From positions 338,260 through 402,259 of the forward strand of contig NZ_LFND01000005.1 in assembly GCF_001045465.1 (NCBI RefSeq): 64,000 nucleotides of DNA. Direction: 5' to 3'. Position 1 is the first letter of the stretch; each line of letters begins with the position of its first letter. The position numbers and the translations under genes were made by a program. Below the pieces are notes generated by a model that had not been told where the DNA came from, did no database searches, and worked only from the letters and a program-made list of their open reading frames with translations. This document shows positions 51,428 to 61,464 of this stretch, one piece after another. The stretch comes from Chryseobacterium angstadtii. Lineage in GTDB: Bacteria; Bacteroidota; Bacteroidia; Flavobacteriales; Weeksellaceae.

Positions 51428-54400
51428 ATGAAAAAAAAGTATTACCTCTCTATAGGGTATTCTATAGTGTTGATTATTCTCTCGTTTTGTTCTTTGCTAT
51501 CCGCTCAAACAACGAGCGCTAATGCTATTACAAACGGAAATTTTGGTACAGATACCACTACAGGCGGAAACCTAAATGGCTGGGCTACCAATGGAACAGG
51601 AACAGATCTTCCTACTAGTAATAATTGGTTTGCTGTTAATGGTGGTGCTACTGCATTTCGTGATGGAGCAGAGGGTTTGAATCTTACCCAGTCTAATGTT
51701 GTTTTTAAAACATCATCCAGTCCTAAATATGCGACTTTTTCGGTGAAAATATCCCCCGTTAATGCTTTTGGAGTCCCAGTTAATACATCGTGGGGAAAAA
51801 TGAGCATTTGGTTAGAGGGACCATCCGGAGGATTTATAAAGCTCTTTTCTGTTTTTAACCCCATAACTGCTGACGCCAACTCACCAACTGTTAACATAAC
51901 AGAAATCAATCCGGCTATTGTACAGAAGCTAGCAGTAAATAACAGTCTGACAGCCCGTAGTTTTGCTACAGGGGCTTATTCAACGGTTGATGTAACTGTA
52001 GATACCGATCTCTTGCCCAATTCAGGTATAGTCTTATTCCAGCGTAACAATGGAACGGCAAGCGGCCCGAATGGAACGGCCGGAACAGATGATTTCTTTA
52101 TAGATGATGTTTCTTATACCCACCTGGTATGGCCGGATACAGATAATGACGGCATCGATGATAGTGTAGATATTGATGACGACAACGACGGAGTTCCTGA
52201 TGCTACAGAAAATCCTATTTGCTATTTTAGCGCCGATGAATGGAATACAGGTGTCAAACCGCAAAGCATAGTTACCATAAGTTCTGCATTGACTACTACT
52301 ACAGGGTTTTTCGATCAATTGACGGATGGAGTTAATAATGTGAGCGCGGTTACTTTTTCAAATACCCCGGCACAGGCTATTCAGAATGCCAACGTTTATC
52401 TGTTTAATTTTGCTTATCCTGTAAGGCTGGATGCTTTATATTTAAAGTTTAATACAGCAACACAATTTGCTGGAACTACAAAAATACAGGGCTCGAATAC
52501 CAATAACGGTACAGATTGGGTAGATCTTTCTGCCGCCATTTCACAAGCAGCAGTAAGTAATACTACCGTAAATGGTGATGTGAGTGTGACGACGTCCATT
52601 AAATATCCGGTAACCCTCAACACAACTACTGCCTTTAAATATATTAGAATTACCGGAGTAGCAGCAACTAATATTGCAGCCCAGAATGCTTCTGAAGTGT
52701 ATTTTGATTTTAATACACCAACATACGTTGCTTCCCGTTATCCGAAACTAACGTGTACAGGCGCAGGCACAGATGCCGATGGAGATGGAACTCCTAATCA
52801 CCTAGACCTCGATAGTGATAATGACGGCTGTTCTGATGCTAAGGAATCGGGAGCTACTACTAATACGACGGCTAATTATCAGTTTCCTGATATAGATTCT
52901 AATAATGATGGATTAGTAGATGCTGTGGACGCTAATAATGATGGAATTGTGGATTATTCTTCTGTTTATTCCTACGCAATTAATTCATCCATTAATGCAT
53001 GTACAGATTCTGATGGAGACGGTATTGCGGATGTCAATGATATTGATGATGATAATGATGGAATTTTGGATACTGTAGAGGCAGGGTGTAATCCAAATGT
53101 AGGTTATAATACAACATCAGCAAGCGGAATAAGTAATATTTTTAGCCAATATGGAGTAAATTCAGGAACTTTATATACCCAGCTTGCAGATGATATTGGT
53201 CTTGTTTTTTCGGAAACATCAACCTTTGCTTCAGGGATTCTATTATCAAGTGCTGCTTGTGCACAGCCTGCTTTACAAGGAACCACTTATTCTTCCGATA
53301 TTTGGATAAAATCTGTTAATCCGACAAATATTACGCAGCCGGTACCATTAAAAAGTATTTCATTTAAAAATGACTGTGCTGCCAGCAGTACTAATCATGA
53401 GTATATAGCCTATTCGGCTTATGATGTTAGTGGAAATCTACTATACACTTATAATATAGCTGCAGATCCTACAATAGTACAAAATTCAAATTTTAGATTT
53501 GATTTGGTGATGAATCCCAACTATCAAGTTTATTCCATTAAGATAAGCCGACTGTCAAATGCCGTTGTGGTGACTGGCGTAACTTTAGGAACTGGGAATG
53601 GTTTTTCGGTCTGTAATATGAGTACCGATACTGATGGAGATGGCGTTCCTAATTACCTAGATCTCGATAGTGACGGAGACGGATGCCCGGATTTAAAAGA
53701 AGCAGGGGTAAGCCCGCTGACAGATCTATTTACTCCGTCTGCTACAAACAATGTAGGAGGAAGCTATGGAATTGCAAATCCTGCGGGCAGTCAGCTTAAT
53801 CCGTCTGCTGCGGATACAAATAATGACGGATTAAATGATAGTGTTGATCCTGATCTTAATGGGGTAACCAACTACACTTCAACATACAATGCTTATGCAA
53901 TTAATTCATCTATTAATGCATGTACAGATTCTGATGGAGACGGTATTACAAACGTAAATGATATTGATGATGATAATGACGGAGTTCCGGATAAAGTAGA
54001 ATGCCCGGGAATATTTGGAAATATGACTACAGGCGGAGGTTTTTCCACTACAGCAGCCAATATTCCTAATTGGTATATGGGGCTTGCATCAGCAACTCTT
54101 CCTATTGCAGAACCCTTTACTCCAACCGTAATATCTATTAGTAATACCGGAGCGGTATACAATTATGGAATCGGAGGAGGCAATCAGGTGAATTCACCGC
54201 TTACCGGAGGTCTTTTTGATACGAATGACGGGGGAAATACAGCTGCAGGACTTCAATATGTACTGCAGGAAAATGATCCTAACAGACCCGTAGTCAATAA
54301 ACTATCTTCTCCTCTGGTAGCCGGAGCTACTTATAACTATGCCTTTGACTTAGGGCTTCGTACTACTACAGGAACTACCAATAAGTATATTGTGATGCTG

Positions 54401-56185
54401 TATAACGCAGATACCCAAAGACCGGAAAAAATGATAGAATCCGGAGTTCTTAACACTTTACCGGGAACTTCAGATACGCCAAGCTATAAAAACTTTACCG
54501 GAAGCTTTGTTCCTGCTTTATCAGGAAACTACTATTTATTATTTTACCCTTCAGTATCTGGTGGAGCAGCTGATGATTTTGTCATCGACAGGGTAGCTGT
54601 AGCCGGAGTATCTTCAAGCACATGTGATACTGACGGAGATGGTGTTCCTAACTATCTGGATCTTGATAGTGACGGTGACGGATGTCCTGATGCTATGGAA
54701 TCAGGGGTTTACGAATATGTAAGCACGAATGGAGGAACCATGTCAAACGGTAGTTTAACAACTAATATGATTGATCCAACCGGAGTTAGAAATGCTGTTG
54801 CCGGTACGGGAGCCCCTGCTGATTATGGTGCCAACGGTTTTTACAATCTATTGGAAACCACAGAAAACGGGATAGCTAAATATCCATCCACTTATGATAT
54901 GGCTCTTGATCCAGGTGTTTCAAACTGTTCCGACAGAGATGGAGATGGAATTCCGGATTTTGTAGATATTGATGATGATAATGATGGAGTATTGGATCGT
55001 ATAGAAGCATGTCCTTCCAGACAGTATTCTGTTCCCGGAGATGTTATTGACGGTAGTACAACAACGGTGCAAAGTTCTGTACCATCTGCAGGATTTGCAG
55101 AATCACCAGCAACAACCTGTGCAGGCACAGGAACGATTGATAATCAATATCCTTTTTCTAACCCGGCAGCATGTAGTTTTATAACAAGAACAGGGACTCA
55201 GGCTAGTGGTACATGGAAAATTACGTTCTCTTCTCCGGTTCCAGCAGACAGAATCATGATAGGTTTTGTAACGGCTGCTACTGCAGCTACAACCAACCTG
55301 GTTTATACGTATGCAGTTAATCCGGGTACTGATGCTACATTAGGAACTGCAAGAGATTCGGAGTTCAGTGATATAATAACCAGAACTAATTTAACGAAAA
55401 ACGGTAGTACCTCTTACAGTCAGACAACATTAGGTGCTAATACAGATCCTGCCATAACATTAAAAGGTTTTGGAAACCGTACCGTGAAAAGTTTAGACTT
55501 TTCAGTGTCTGGGGTAGCAGCTACCGGAGCCGTTTCATTCTTTGTGACGATTCAGTCTAATAACTGTGATCCTGACGGAGACGGAATTGTAAACAGCCTT
55601 GATAACGACAGTGATAATGACAACTGTTCGGATGCTGTTGAAGCAGGAGTTATCACTTACGTTACAGCCAACGGCGGAACCTTCAGCCCGGGAACATTGA
55701 ATAACCCTTCTTCCACGTTGTCTCCTAATGCAACGGTAGGAAATAATACTCCTGCTGACTACGGAGCCAATGGATTCTACACGGTCATAGAGAATAATGA
55801 TACTGCAGCCGCTACCTATAATGGTACTTATACCTATGCGAATGCAATCAATGCAGCTATAACGGCGTGTGCTCTGGCATGTTTCAGACCGGCTGTTACC
55901 GCAGGAACTATTTTACCAACTTTATATGGTATTACAGCTTTAGGAAGAGCTGCGGAAAACACCGGAAGCTGGCCTGGAGTAAGAAAAGGAGGCTGGGTAG
56001 CCCTTGAAGCCAAAACTAAAGGATTTGTACCGAACAGACTAACCACTGCGCAGATTAATGCTATTCCGGCAGCTGATCTGGCAGAAGGAATGATGGTATA
56101 TAATATTACTTTAGATTGCTTGTACATCAATACAGATGGTACTGCAGCCGGATGGAAATGCTTCAATACCCAAACATGTCCTTAA
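51428..56185 (+). CDS. Giant secreted thrombospondin type 3 repeat protein
   Basis: This 1585-residue protein has a signal peptide (residues 1-26, ending LLSAQ). At least seven clusters of calcium-binding TSP3 repeats of the form DxDxDGxxDxxDxDDDNDG lie near residues 235, 445, 500-555, 730, 831, 1065, 1166 and 1378, separating beta-sandwich-like modules. The module at 265-440 looks discoidin-like (KIQGSNTNNGTDWVDL). The module at 862-1062 recurs nearly unchanged in the paralogue. The C-terminal 110 residues (PTLYGITALGRAAENTGSWP, ending WKCFNTQTCP) are shared with the paralogue and contain a GMMVYNITLDCLY motif. It is likely a surface or matrix protein. No standard T9SS tail was recognised. 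Confidence 0.85.
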   Translation: MKKKYYLSIGYSIVLIILSFCSLLSAQTTSANAITNGNFGTDTTTGGNLNGWATNGTGTDLPTSNNWFAVNGGATAFRDGAEGLNLTQSNVVFKTSSSPKYATFSVKISPVNAFGVPVNTSWGKMSIWLEGPSGGFIKLFSVFNPITADANSPTVNITEINPAIVQKLAVNNSLTARSFATGAYSTVDVTVDTDLLPNSGIVLFQRNNGTASGPNGTAGTDDFFIDDVSYTHLVWPDTDNDGIDDSVDIDDDNDGVPDATENPICYFSADEWNTGVKPQSIVTISSALTTTTGFFDQLTDGVNNVSAVTFSNTPAQAIQNANVYLFNFAYPVRLDALYLKFNTATQFAGTTKIQGSNTNNGTDWVDLSAAISQAAVSNTTVNGDVSVTTSIKYPVTLNTTTAFKYIRITGVAATNIAAQNASEVYFDFNTPTYVASRYPKLTCTGAGTDADGDGTPNHLDLDSDNDGCSDAKESGATTNTTANYQFPDIDSNNDGLVDAVDANNDGIVDYSSVYSYAINSSINACTDSDGDGIADVNDIDDDNDGILDTVEAGCNPNVGYNTTSASGISNIFSQYGVNSGTLYTQLADDIGLVFSETSTFASGILLSSAACAQPALQGTTYSSDIWIKSVNPTNITQPVPLKSISFKNDCAASSTNHEYIAYSAYDVSGNLLYTYNIAADPTIVQNSNFRFDLVMNPNYQVYSIKISRLSNAVVVTGVTLGTGNGFSVCNMSTDTDGDGVPNYLDLDSDGDGCPDLKEAGVSPLTDLFTPSATNNVGGSYGIANPAGSQLNPSAADTNNDGLNDSVDPDLNGVTNYTSTYNAYAINSSINACTDSDGDGITNVNDIDDDNDGVPDKVECPGIFGNMTTGGGFSTTAANIPNWYMGLASATLPIAEPFTPTVISISNTGAVYNYGIGGGNQVNSPLTGGLFDTNDGGNTAAGLQYVLQENDPNRPVVNKLSSPLVAGATYNYAFDLGLRTTTGTTNKYIVMLYNADTQRPEKMIESGVLNTLPGTSDTPSYKNFTGSFVPALSGNYYLLFYPSVSGGAADDFVIDRVAVAGVSSSTCDTDGDGVPNYLDLDSDGDGCPDAMESGVYEYVSTNGGTMSNGSLTTNMIDPTGVRNAVAGTGAPADYGANGFYNLLETTENGIAKYPSTYDMALDPGVSNCSDRDGDGIPDFVDIDDDNDGVLDRIEACPSRQYSVPGDVIDGSTTTVQSSVPSAGFAESPATTCAGTGTIDNQYPFSNPAACSFITRTGTQASGTWKITFSSPVPADRIMIGFVTAATAATTNLVYTYAVNPGTDATLGTARDSEFSDIITRTNLTKNGSTSYSQTTLGANTDPAITLKGFGNRTVKSLDFSVSGVAATGAVSFFVTIQSNNCDPDGDGIVNSLDNDSDNDNCSDAVEAGVITYVTANGGTFSPGTLNNPSSTLSPNATVGNNTPADYGANGFYTVIENNDTAAATYNGTYTYANAINAAITACALACFRPAVTAGTILPTLYGITALGRAAENTGSWPGVRKGGWVALEAKTKGFVPNRLTTAQINAIPAADLAEGMMVYNITLDCLYINTDGTAAGWKCFNTQTCP

Positions 56186-56214
56186 TCGTATAATCATTTA
56201 ACACAATGAACACA

Positions 56215-56748
56215 ATGAAAACATTTAAAATTCTCATATTTTTGTTTGGAACCGTAGCTGTTTCCGGGCAGGTTGCCATAGGGAAAGGCTCCGTTACCAG
56301 TGCTTCGGTTTCCTTAGAGTTTGAAACCGGTAATAAAGGGATCATTCTTCCCTGGGTCACCAGTACAGCTGCTGTGACAGGAGCAGTGAACGGAACGATT
56401 GCCTATGATCTTACAGACCATAAAGTAAAGGTGAAATATGCGTCCGGCTGGAAAGATCTTTCCGTAGATACTACAGGAACTACAGTAGATCCCGTGACAA
56501 GTACGGATGGGGTTTCAATGCAGACTCCATTCAATGAAGAGCCCGGTGCAAAAGTTACCGTTGGAGCTCCGGGAGCGGATCCCGGAATTCTGGTGCTGGA
56601 AGATACCAACAAGGCGATGATTCTACCTAAAGTATCGAGTCCTCATTTAAATATTATTAATCCTGCTCCGGGCATGATGGTCTATGATACCACAGCAAAA
56701 CAGCTGGCTGTTTTCAATGGTACAGTCTGGAGTTTTTGGAAACCATAA
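56215..56748 (+). CDS. Small exported partner of the TSP3 protein
   Basis: This 177-residue protein has a signal peptide (MKTFKILIFLFGTVAVSGQ). An in-frame ATG at 56206 is possible, but the second copy of the gene begins exactly at the MKTFKIL position. The mature part has NKGIILPWV near residue 40 and ends PGMMVYDTTAKQLAVFNG then TVWSFWKP. The GMMVY-x-T...L...NG tail also ends the giant protein upstream, so the two share a terminal module, possibly a sorting or assembly signal. It starts about 30 bp after the giant gene and ends before a terminator. Confidence 0.75.
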   Translation: MKTFKILIFLFGTVAVSGQVAIGKGSVTSASVSLEFETGNKGIILPWVTSTAAVTGAVNGTIAYDLTDHKVKVKYASGWKDLSVDTTGTTVDPVTSTDGVSMQTPFNEEPGAKVTVGAPGADPGILVLEDTNKAMILPKVSSPHLNIINPAPGMMVYDTTAKQLAVFNGTVWSFWKP

Positions 56749-56790
56749 AATAAAACTTTTTAGAACAAAGTGATTTAATAGGTTAATTGG

Positions 56791-56820
56791 ACAGCCCCAA
56801 GAGTGGGGCTGTTTTTTATT
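56791..56820 (+). terminator. Terminator of the first TSP3 unit
   Basis: ACAGCCCCA / TGGGGCTGT is a perfect 9-bp stem with a 4-base loop, followed by TTTTTTATT. Its twin lies at 61421-61449. Confidence 0.85.
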
Positions 56821-57575
56821 TTATATGCAGTTGATTTTCAATATAATCTGATTGTTGTGATGAGTTGTATGGCCTTGGTCACTTCTTTACTTATGGCAAA
56901 AAATAATCATTTTCTTTTTAGGATTGATGCAGGAAACTATTGAAGATAAAGAGAAAAGGAAAACGAATGTTATTGTTTCTATCAAACATGGTATTTTATT
57001 GAGAATCTTGTAAATGTATAATTGATTATGTATTGATGGTTTTAATCATTTGATAATCAATCTTGTAGTTTGTGTAATTCATATTTTATTTTAAGATATG
57101 AAGGTATAATGACTGTTAACTATAGATTTTATATGAATTAGCAGGTATTAGATTTAACTATTTGATAATGAAGGTTATATGTTTTTTTTTAAGTTAATAT
57201 TTTTGCTATTAAAAGTATTATATAATTATTATGATGTTTTTACAAATTGAAATTAATATGTGTTTAACCTTAAATTATTGATATAAAGCAATTTAAACAT
57301 ATGATTTTTAATGTTTTTATTGAATTTGTATCACCTTAATTAATGAAAATTAATGTTCTGATTTATTGTTGTTCCTATATCTGTAAATAGTTTTGAAAAT
57401 TGAAATGTATTTGATTGGATTATTTTCAATATTGAACTAAAAGAAAAACATTTTTGAAAAAAGAAAATTATTAATAAAAATAGACTTAAAGGAAATTAAT
57501 ATCGGGCTTCTTATTAAGGTTTCGAATCCAGAAGATAACCATACATAAATATCATTTCCTTTAAAAAAACACATT
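56821..57575. other. Duplicated AT-rich leader of the second TSP3 unit
   Basis: This 755-bp region is related to 49850-50500: shared phrases include TTGTAAATGTATAATTGATT-like and ATTAATGAAAATTAATG and the GAAAATTATTAATAAAAATA segment just before the HTH start. The shared stretch ends inside the HTH remnant at 57474-57548. No intact gene is present. Confidence 0.65.
57474..57548 (+). pseudogene. Remnant of the transposase-like HTH gene
   Basis: ATA AAA ATA GAC and onward encodes (I)KIDLKEINIGLLIK and then VSNPEDNHT and a stop. The first 15 codons match the N-terminus of the 140-residue HTH protein at 50476 with one substitution (P to L), and the start codon has become ATA. After codon 15 the sequence is unrelated. 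The rest of that gene and the second HTH gene have been deleted here. Confidence 0.8.
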
Positions 57576-60500
57576 ATGAAAAAAAAAATTATGACTAAAT
57601 TGTTTAGCCTGTTGTTTTTATCGGCTATTTATTTTTCTTGTCACTTATATGCACAGACAGGCCCAACGGATGACTGGGATGGTGATGGTATAATCAATCA
57701 AACTGATCTGGATGATGATAACGACGGCATTTTAGATACTATAGAAGGATGTAATGGAGGGGTTCTATCTGGAACATGGACAATATCCGGAACTACTGCA
57801 AGCTATGACTTTGGAAATGGAGTGATCGCTAAATTAACTGTTACCAACGCTACAACTTTAAGAAACCAAGCTTTTGCCAATACAAATTATTGGTCGTCAA
57901 CAGCAGTTATGGGAAGTAATGCTTTTGCCGCCAATTACTCTTTTACAGGAGCAACTCCAAGATTAGTGATATCATTTGTTGATGCTTCAAACAATCCTGT
58001 ATTTGTTAGTAAACCCCTTATTCATATTGATGAATTGGGAGGAGCTGCCGGAACAACACCTCAAAGAGAGACATCTAAAAGAATGACTTTACTGAATGGG
58101 CTTACATGGACTCAGCTAGCTGGTAAAACCGATTTCTTAACCACACAAACCACCGTTCAGGATGCCAACGCAGGCCAAACATCTACGACAACAGGGCATT
58201 ATACAACAGCCGGAACATTGCAGATAGACCAAATGGTATCACAAATAACGATAGATTTTGCCAACGCTTATGCAGGAAATGCTACGGTTGACGGAGTTCT
58301 TTTGAAACTGGGTAATATATGTGCTGAACCAGATACAGATAAAGACGGTATTTTAGATGTCTTCGATCTGGATAGTGATGGAGACGGATGCCCGGATGCT
58401 ATTGAAGGTGGCGGCGGATTTACAAGCTCTCAATTGGTTAATTCTTCTATAAGCGGAGGAAATACCGGAGCAGCGTACAATGGTTATGCAGGTCCTGTAA
58501 TTCAAAACTTTGGAAACACTGTTGACGCGAATGGAATTCCTACTATCGCTAATGGCGGACAAAGTGTAGGAAACTCTAAAATAATGTCTGCTGATGATGA
58601 CTGGGATGGCATAGGAAATTCCTGTGATCCTGTAGACAACAGGCCCGATACCGATGGTGATGGAATCAAAGACTATTTGGATGTAGATGATGATAATGAC
58701 GGAATTACTGATGTCTTAGAACAGGCCTGTGGCATATCGAGTAACGCATTTAAAACAAGTCTTATTGTTACAAAACCTTCTACCATTAACTATACTTTTG
58801 ATGGTACCCAGACATTGGCAAATCTAGTGGATGGAGTTGATGCCAATGATTTTGTTATTTATAACCCTACCGGAACTCTGAGTAATTCCGAATGGCTTAG
58901 GATTGAGCTGCCTACAGCAAGAGTGCTTACTTCATGGGAAATAGGCCAGTATTCCGGGCAGACATTATTCAGTACTACCAGTACATACAAAATACAGGGA
59001 AGTAATAATGGGGCCTCCTGGGTAGATCTTACAGGAACATTATCCTATCAAAATAATCAAACAGGGCAGAGTTCACAGTCTAATTCCAATATTGCGGATT
59101 TTTCCACCAATAAAACTGCCTATAAATATTACCGTTATTTTGGAATCGCAGGAGCTGTGGGAACTGGTTGGGCAACAGAATTCTTTTTTAAAGAATGTGC
59201 TTCCCTGGATACGGATAATGATGGTATTCCTAATCATCTGGATCTGGATAGTGATGGTGACGGATGCCCGGATCTAAAAGAATCAGGAGTAAGCCCGTTA
59301 ACTGATCTATTCACTCCATCTACAACCAACAATGTAGGAGGAAGCTATGGAATTGTAAATCCAGCCAACAGCCAGCTTAATCCAGCTGCTGCTGATACAA
59401 ATAATGATGGTTTGAATGATAGTGTGGATCCTGATCTTAATGGAATAACCAACTATACTTCCACGTACAGCGCATACGCAACTAACTCATCTATAAATGT
59501 CTGTATTGATACAGATAACGACGGAATACCGAATTTTAAGGATATTGATGATGATAATGACGGGGTTTTAGATATAGTAGAATGCCCTTCTCTTGTTGGA
59601 AATATGGCTACAGGCGGAGGTTTTTCCACTACAGCAGCCAATATTCCTAATTGGTATATGGGGCTTGCATCAGCAACTCTTCCTATTGCAGAGCCTTTTA
59701 CTCCAACGGTAACATCTATTACTAATACCGGAGCGGTATACAATTATGGAATAGGAGGTGGTAATCAGGTTAATTCACCACTTACCGGAGGTCTTTTTGA
59801 TCTGAATGACGGAATGAATACAGCTACTGGACTTCAATATATTCTCCAGGAAAACGATCCTAACAGACCCGTAGTCAATAAACTATCTTCTCCTCTGGTA
59901 GCCGGAGCTACTTATAACTATTCCTTTGACTTGGGGCTTCGTACTACCAATGGTTCCACCAATAGATATATTGTGATGCTGTACAACGCAGATACCCAAA
60001 GACCGGAAAAAATGCTAGAATCCGGAGTTCTTAATACTTTACCTGGAACAGCAGACAACCCAAGTTATAAAAACTTTACCGGAAGCTTTGTTCCTGCCTT
60101 ATCAGGGAACTACTATCTGCTATTTTACCCTTCCATATCAGGTGGAGCGGCTGATGATTTTGTAATTGACCGAGTAGCTGTAGCAGGAGCATCGGTAAGT
60201 ATTTGTGATACTGATGGTGATGGTATCCCGAATTATCTTGATAATGACAGTGATAATGACAACTGTTCGGATGCTTCAGAAGCAGGAGTTATTACTTACG
60301 TTACAGCCAACGGCGGAACCTTCAGCCCGGGAACATTGAATAACCCTTCTTCTACTTTATCTCCAAATGCGACGGTAGGAAACAATACTGCAGCTGATTA
60401 CGGAGCCAATGGATTCTACACGGTCATAGAGAATAGCGATACCGCATCAGCGACTTACAATGGTACTTATACCTATTCCAATGCAATCAATGCAGCTATA

Positions 60501-60824
60501 ACGGCTTGTGCTCTGGCATGTTTCAGACCGGCTGTTACCGCAGGAACTATTTTACCTACTTTATATGGTATTACTGCTTTAGGAAGAGCTGCGGAAAACA
60601 CCGGAAGCTGGCCTGGAGTAAGAAAAGGAGGTTGGTTAGCCATTGAAGCCAAAACTAAAGGATTTGTACCGAACAGGCTAACCACTGCGCAGATTAATGC
60701 TATTCCGGCAGCCAATCTGGCAGAAGGAATGATGGTGTATAATATTACTTCAGACTGCCTGTATATCAATACGGATGGTACTGCAGCCGGATGGAAATGT
60801 TTCAATACCCAAACATGTCCTTAA
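57576..60824 (+). CDS. Giant secreted thrombospondin type 3 repeat protein, paralogue
   Basis: This 1082-residue paralogue of the gene at 51428 has a signal peptide (ending HLYAQ). TSP3 clusters lie near residues 30, 252, 358, 544, 644 and 876. The module at 395-540 is discoidin-like (KIQGSNNGASWVDLTGT). Residues about 672-872 and the last 200 are nearly identical to the paralogue, while the N-terminal 350 are different, so the gene is a mosaic. It ends with the same WKCFNTQTCP tail. The ATG at 57591 (MTKLFSLL) is an alternative start. Likely role: surface adhesion or matrix, with calcium-dependent folding. Confidence 0.85.
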   Translation: MKKKIMTKLFSLLFLSAIYFSCHLYAQTGPTDDWDGDGIINQTDLDDDNDGILDTIEGCNGGVLSGTWTISGTTASYDFGNGVIAKLTVTNATTLRNQAFANTNYWSSTAVMGSNAFAANYSFTGATPRLVISFVDASNNPVFVSKPLIHIDELGGAAGTTPQRETSKRMTLLNGLTWTQLAGKTDFLTTQTTVQDANAGQTSTTTGHYTTAGTLQIDQMVSQITIDFANAYAGNATVDGVLLKLGNICAEPDTDKDGILDVFDLDSDGDGCPDAIEGGGGFTSSQLVNSSISGGNTGAAYNGYAGPVIQNFGNTVDANGIPTIANGGQSVGNSKIMSADDDWDGIGNSCDPVDNRPDTDGDGIKDYLDVDDDNDGITDVLEQACGISSNAFKTSLIVTKPSTINYTFDGTQTLANLVDGVDANDFVIYNPTGTLSNSEWLRIELPTARVLTSWEIGQYSGQTLFSTTSTYKIQGSNNGASWVDLTGTLSYQNNQTGQSSQSNSNIADFSTNKTAYKYYRYFGIAGAVGTGWATEFFFKECASLDTDNDGIPNHLDLDSDGDGCPDLKESGVSPLTDLFTPSTTNNVGGSYGIVNPANSQLNPAAADTNNDGLNDSVDPDLNGITNYTSTYSAYATNSSINVCIDTDNDGIPNFKDIDDDNDGVLDIVECPSLVGNMATGGGFSTTAANIPNWYMGLASATLPIAEPFTPTVTSITNTGAVYNYGIGGGNQVNSPLTGGLFDLNDGMNTATGLQYILQENDPNRPVVNKLSSPLVAGATYNYSFDLGLRTTNGSTNRYIVMLYNADTQRPEKMLESGVLNTLPGTADNPSYKNFTGSFVPALSGNYYLLFYPSISGGAADDFVIDRVAVAGASVSICDTDGDGIPNYLDNDSDNDNCSDASEAGVITYVTANGGTFSPGTLNNPSSTLSPNATVGNNTAADYGANGFYTVIENSDTASATYNGTYTYSNAINAAITACALACFRPAVTAGTILPTLYGITALGRAAENTGSWPGVRKGGWLAIEAKTKGFVPNRLTTAQINAIPAANLAEGMMVYNITSDCLYINTDGTAAGWKCFNTQTCP

Positions 60825-60844
60825 TCGTATAATCATTTAACACA

Positions 60845-61378
60845 ATGAAAACATTTAAAATACTCATATTTTTGTTTGGAACCGTAGCTGTTTCCGGATA
60901 GGTTGCCATAGGGAAAGGCTCCGTTACCAGTCCTTCGGTTTCATTAGAATTTGAAACCGGTAATAAAGGGATCATTCTTCCCTGGGTCACCAGTACAGCT
61001 GCTGTGACAGGAGCAGTGAACGGAACGATTGCTTATGATCTTACAGACCATAAAGTAAAGGTGAAATATGCGTCCGGCTGGAAAGATCTTTCCGTAGATA
61101 CTACAGGAACTACAGTAGATCCGGTGACGAGTACGGATGGGGTTTCAATGCAGACTCCATTCAATGAAGAGCCCGGTGCGAAAGTTACCGTTGGAGCTCC
61201 GGGAGCGGATCCCGGAATTCTGGTGCTGGAAGATACCAACAAGGCGATGATTCTACCTAAAGTATCGAGTCCTCATTTAAATATTATTAATCCTGCTCCG
61301 GGCATGATGGTTTATGATACCACAGCAAAACAGCTGGCTGTTTTCAATGGTACAGTCTGGAGTTTTTGGAAACCATAA
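60845..61378 (+). pseudogene. Second copy of the small exported partner, interrupted by TAG
   Basis: This region is nearly identical to 56215-56748 throughout, but codon 19 is TAG (60899-60901) where the first copy has CAG. The stop falls right at the predicted signal-peptide cleavage site, so no mature protein would be made. A restart at 61004 (MTGAVNGTIAY) would lack the signal. A small number of other substitutions are present, and the rest of the frame is intact. Confidence 0.85.
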
Positions 61379-61420
61379 AATAAAACTTTTCAGAACGAAG
61401 TGATTTAATTAGGTTAATTG

Positions 61421-61449
61421 AACAGCCCCATGAGTGGGGCTGTTTTTTT
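61421..61449 (+). terminator. Terminator of the second TSP3 unit
   Basis: AACAGCCCCA / TGGGGCTGTT is a 10-bp stem with a TGAG loop and a run of seven Ts. It is a copy of the terminator at 56791-56820, so the duplication includes it. Confidence 0.85.
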
Positions 61450-61464
61450 ATAATGATTTGTCTC

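Noticed and set aside
52135..60260. CRISPR-like or tandem DNA repeats inside the TSP3 genes
   Set aside because: The repeated GATGGAGATGG-type phrases are codons for Asp/Gly calcium-binding repeats and are not evenly spaced identical units.
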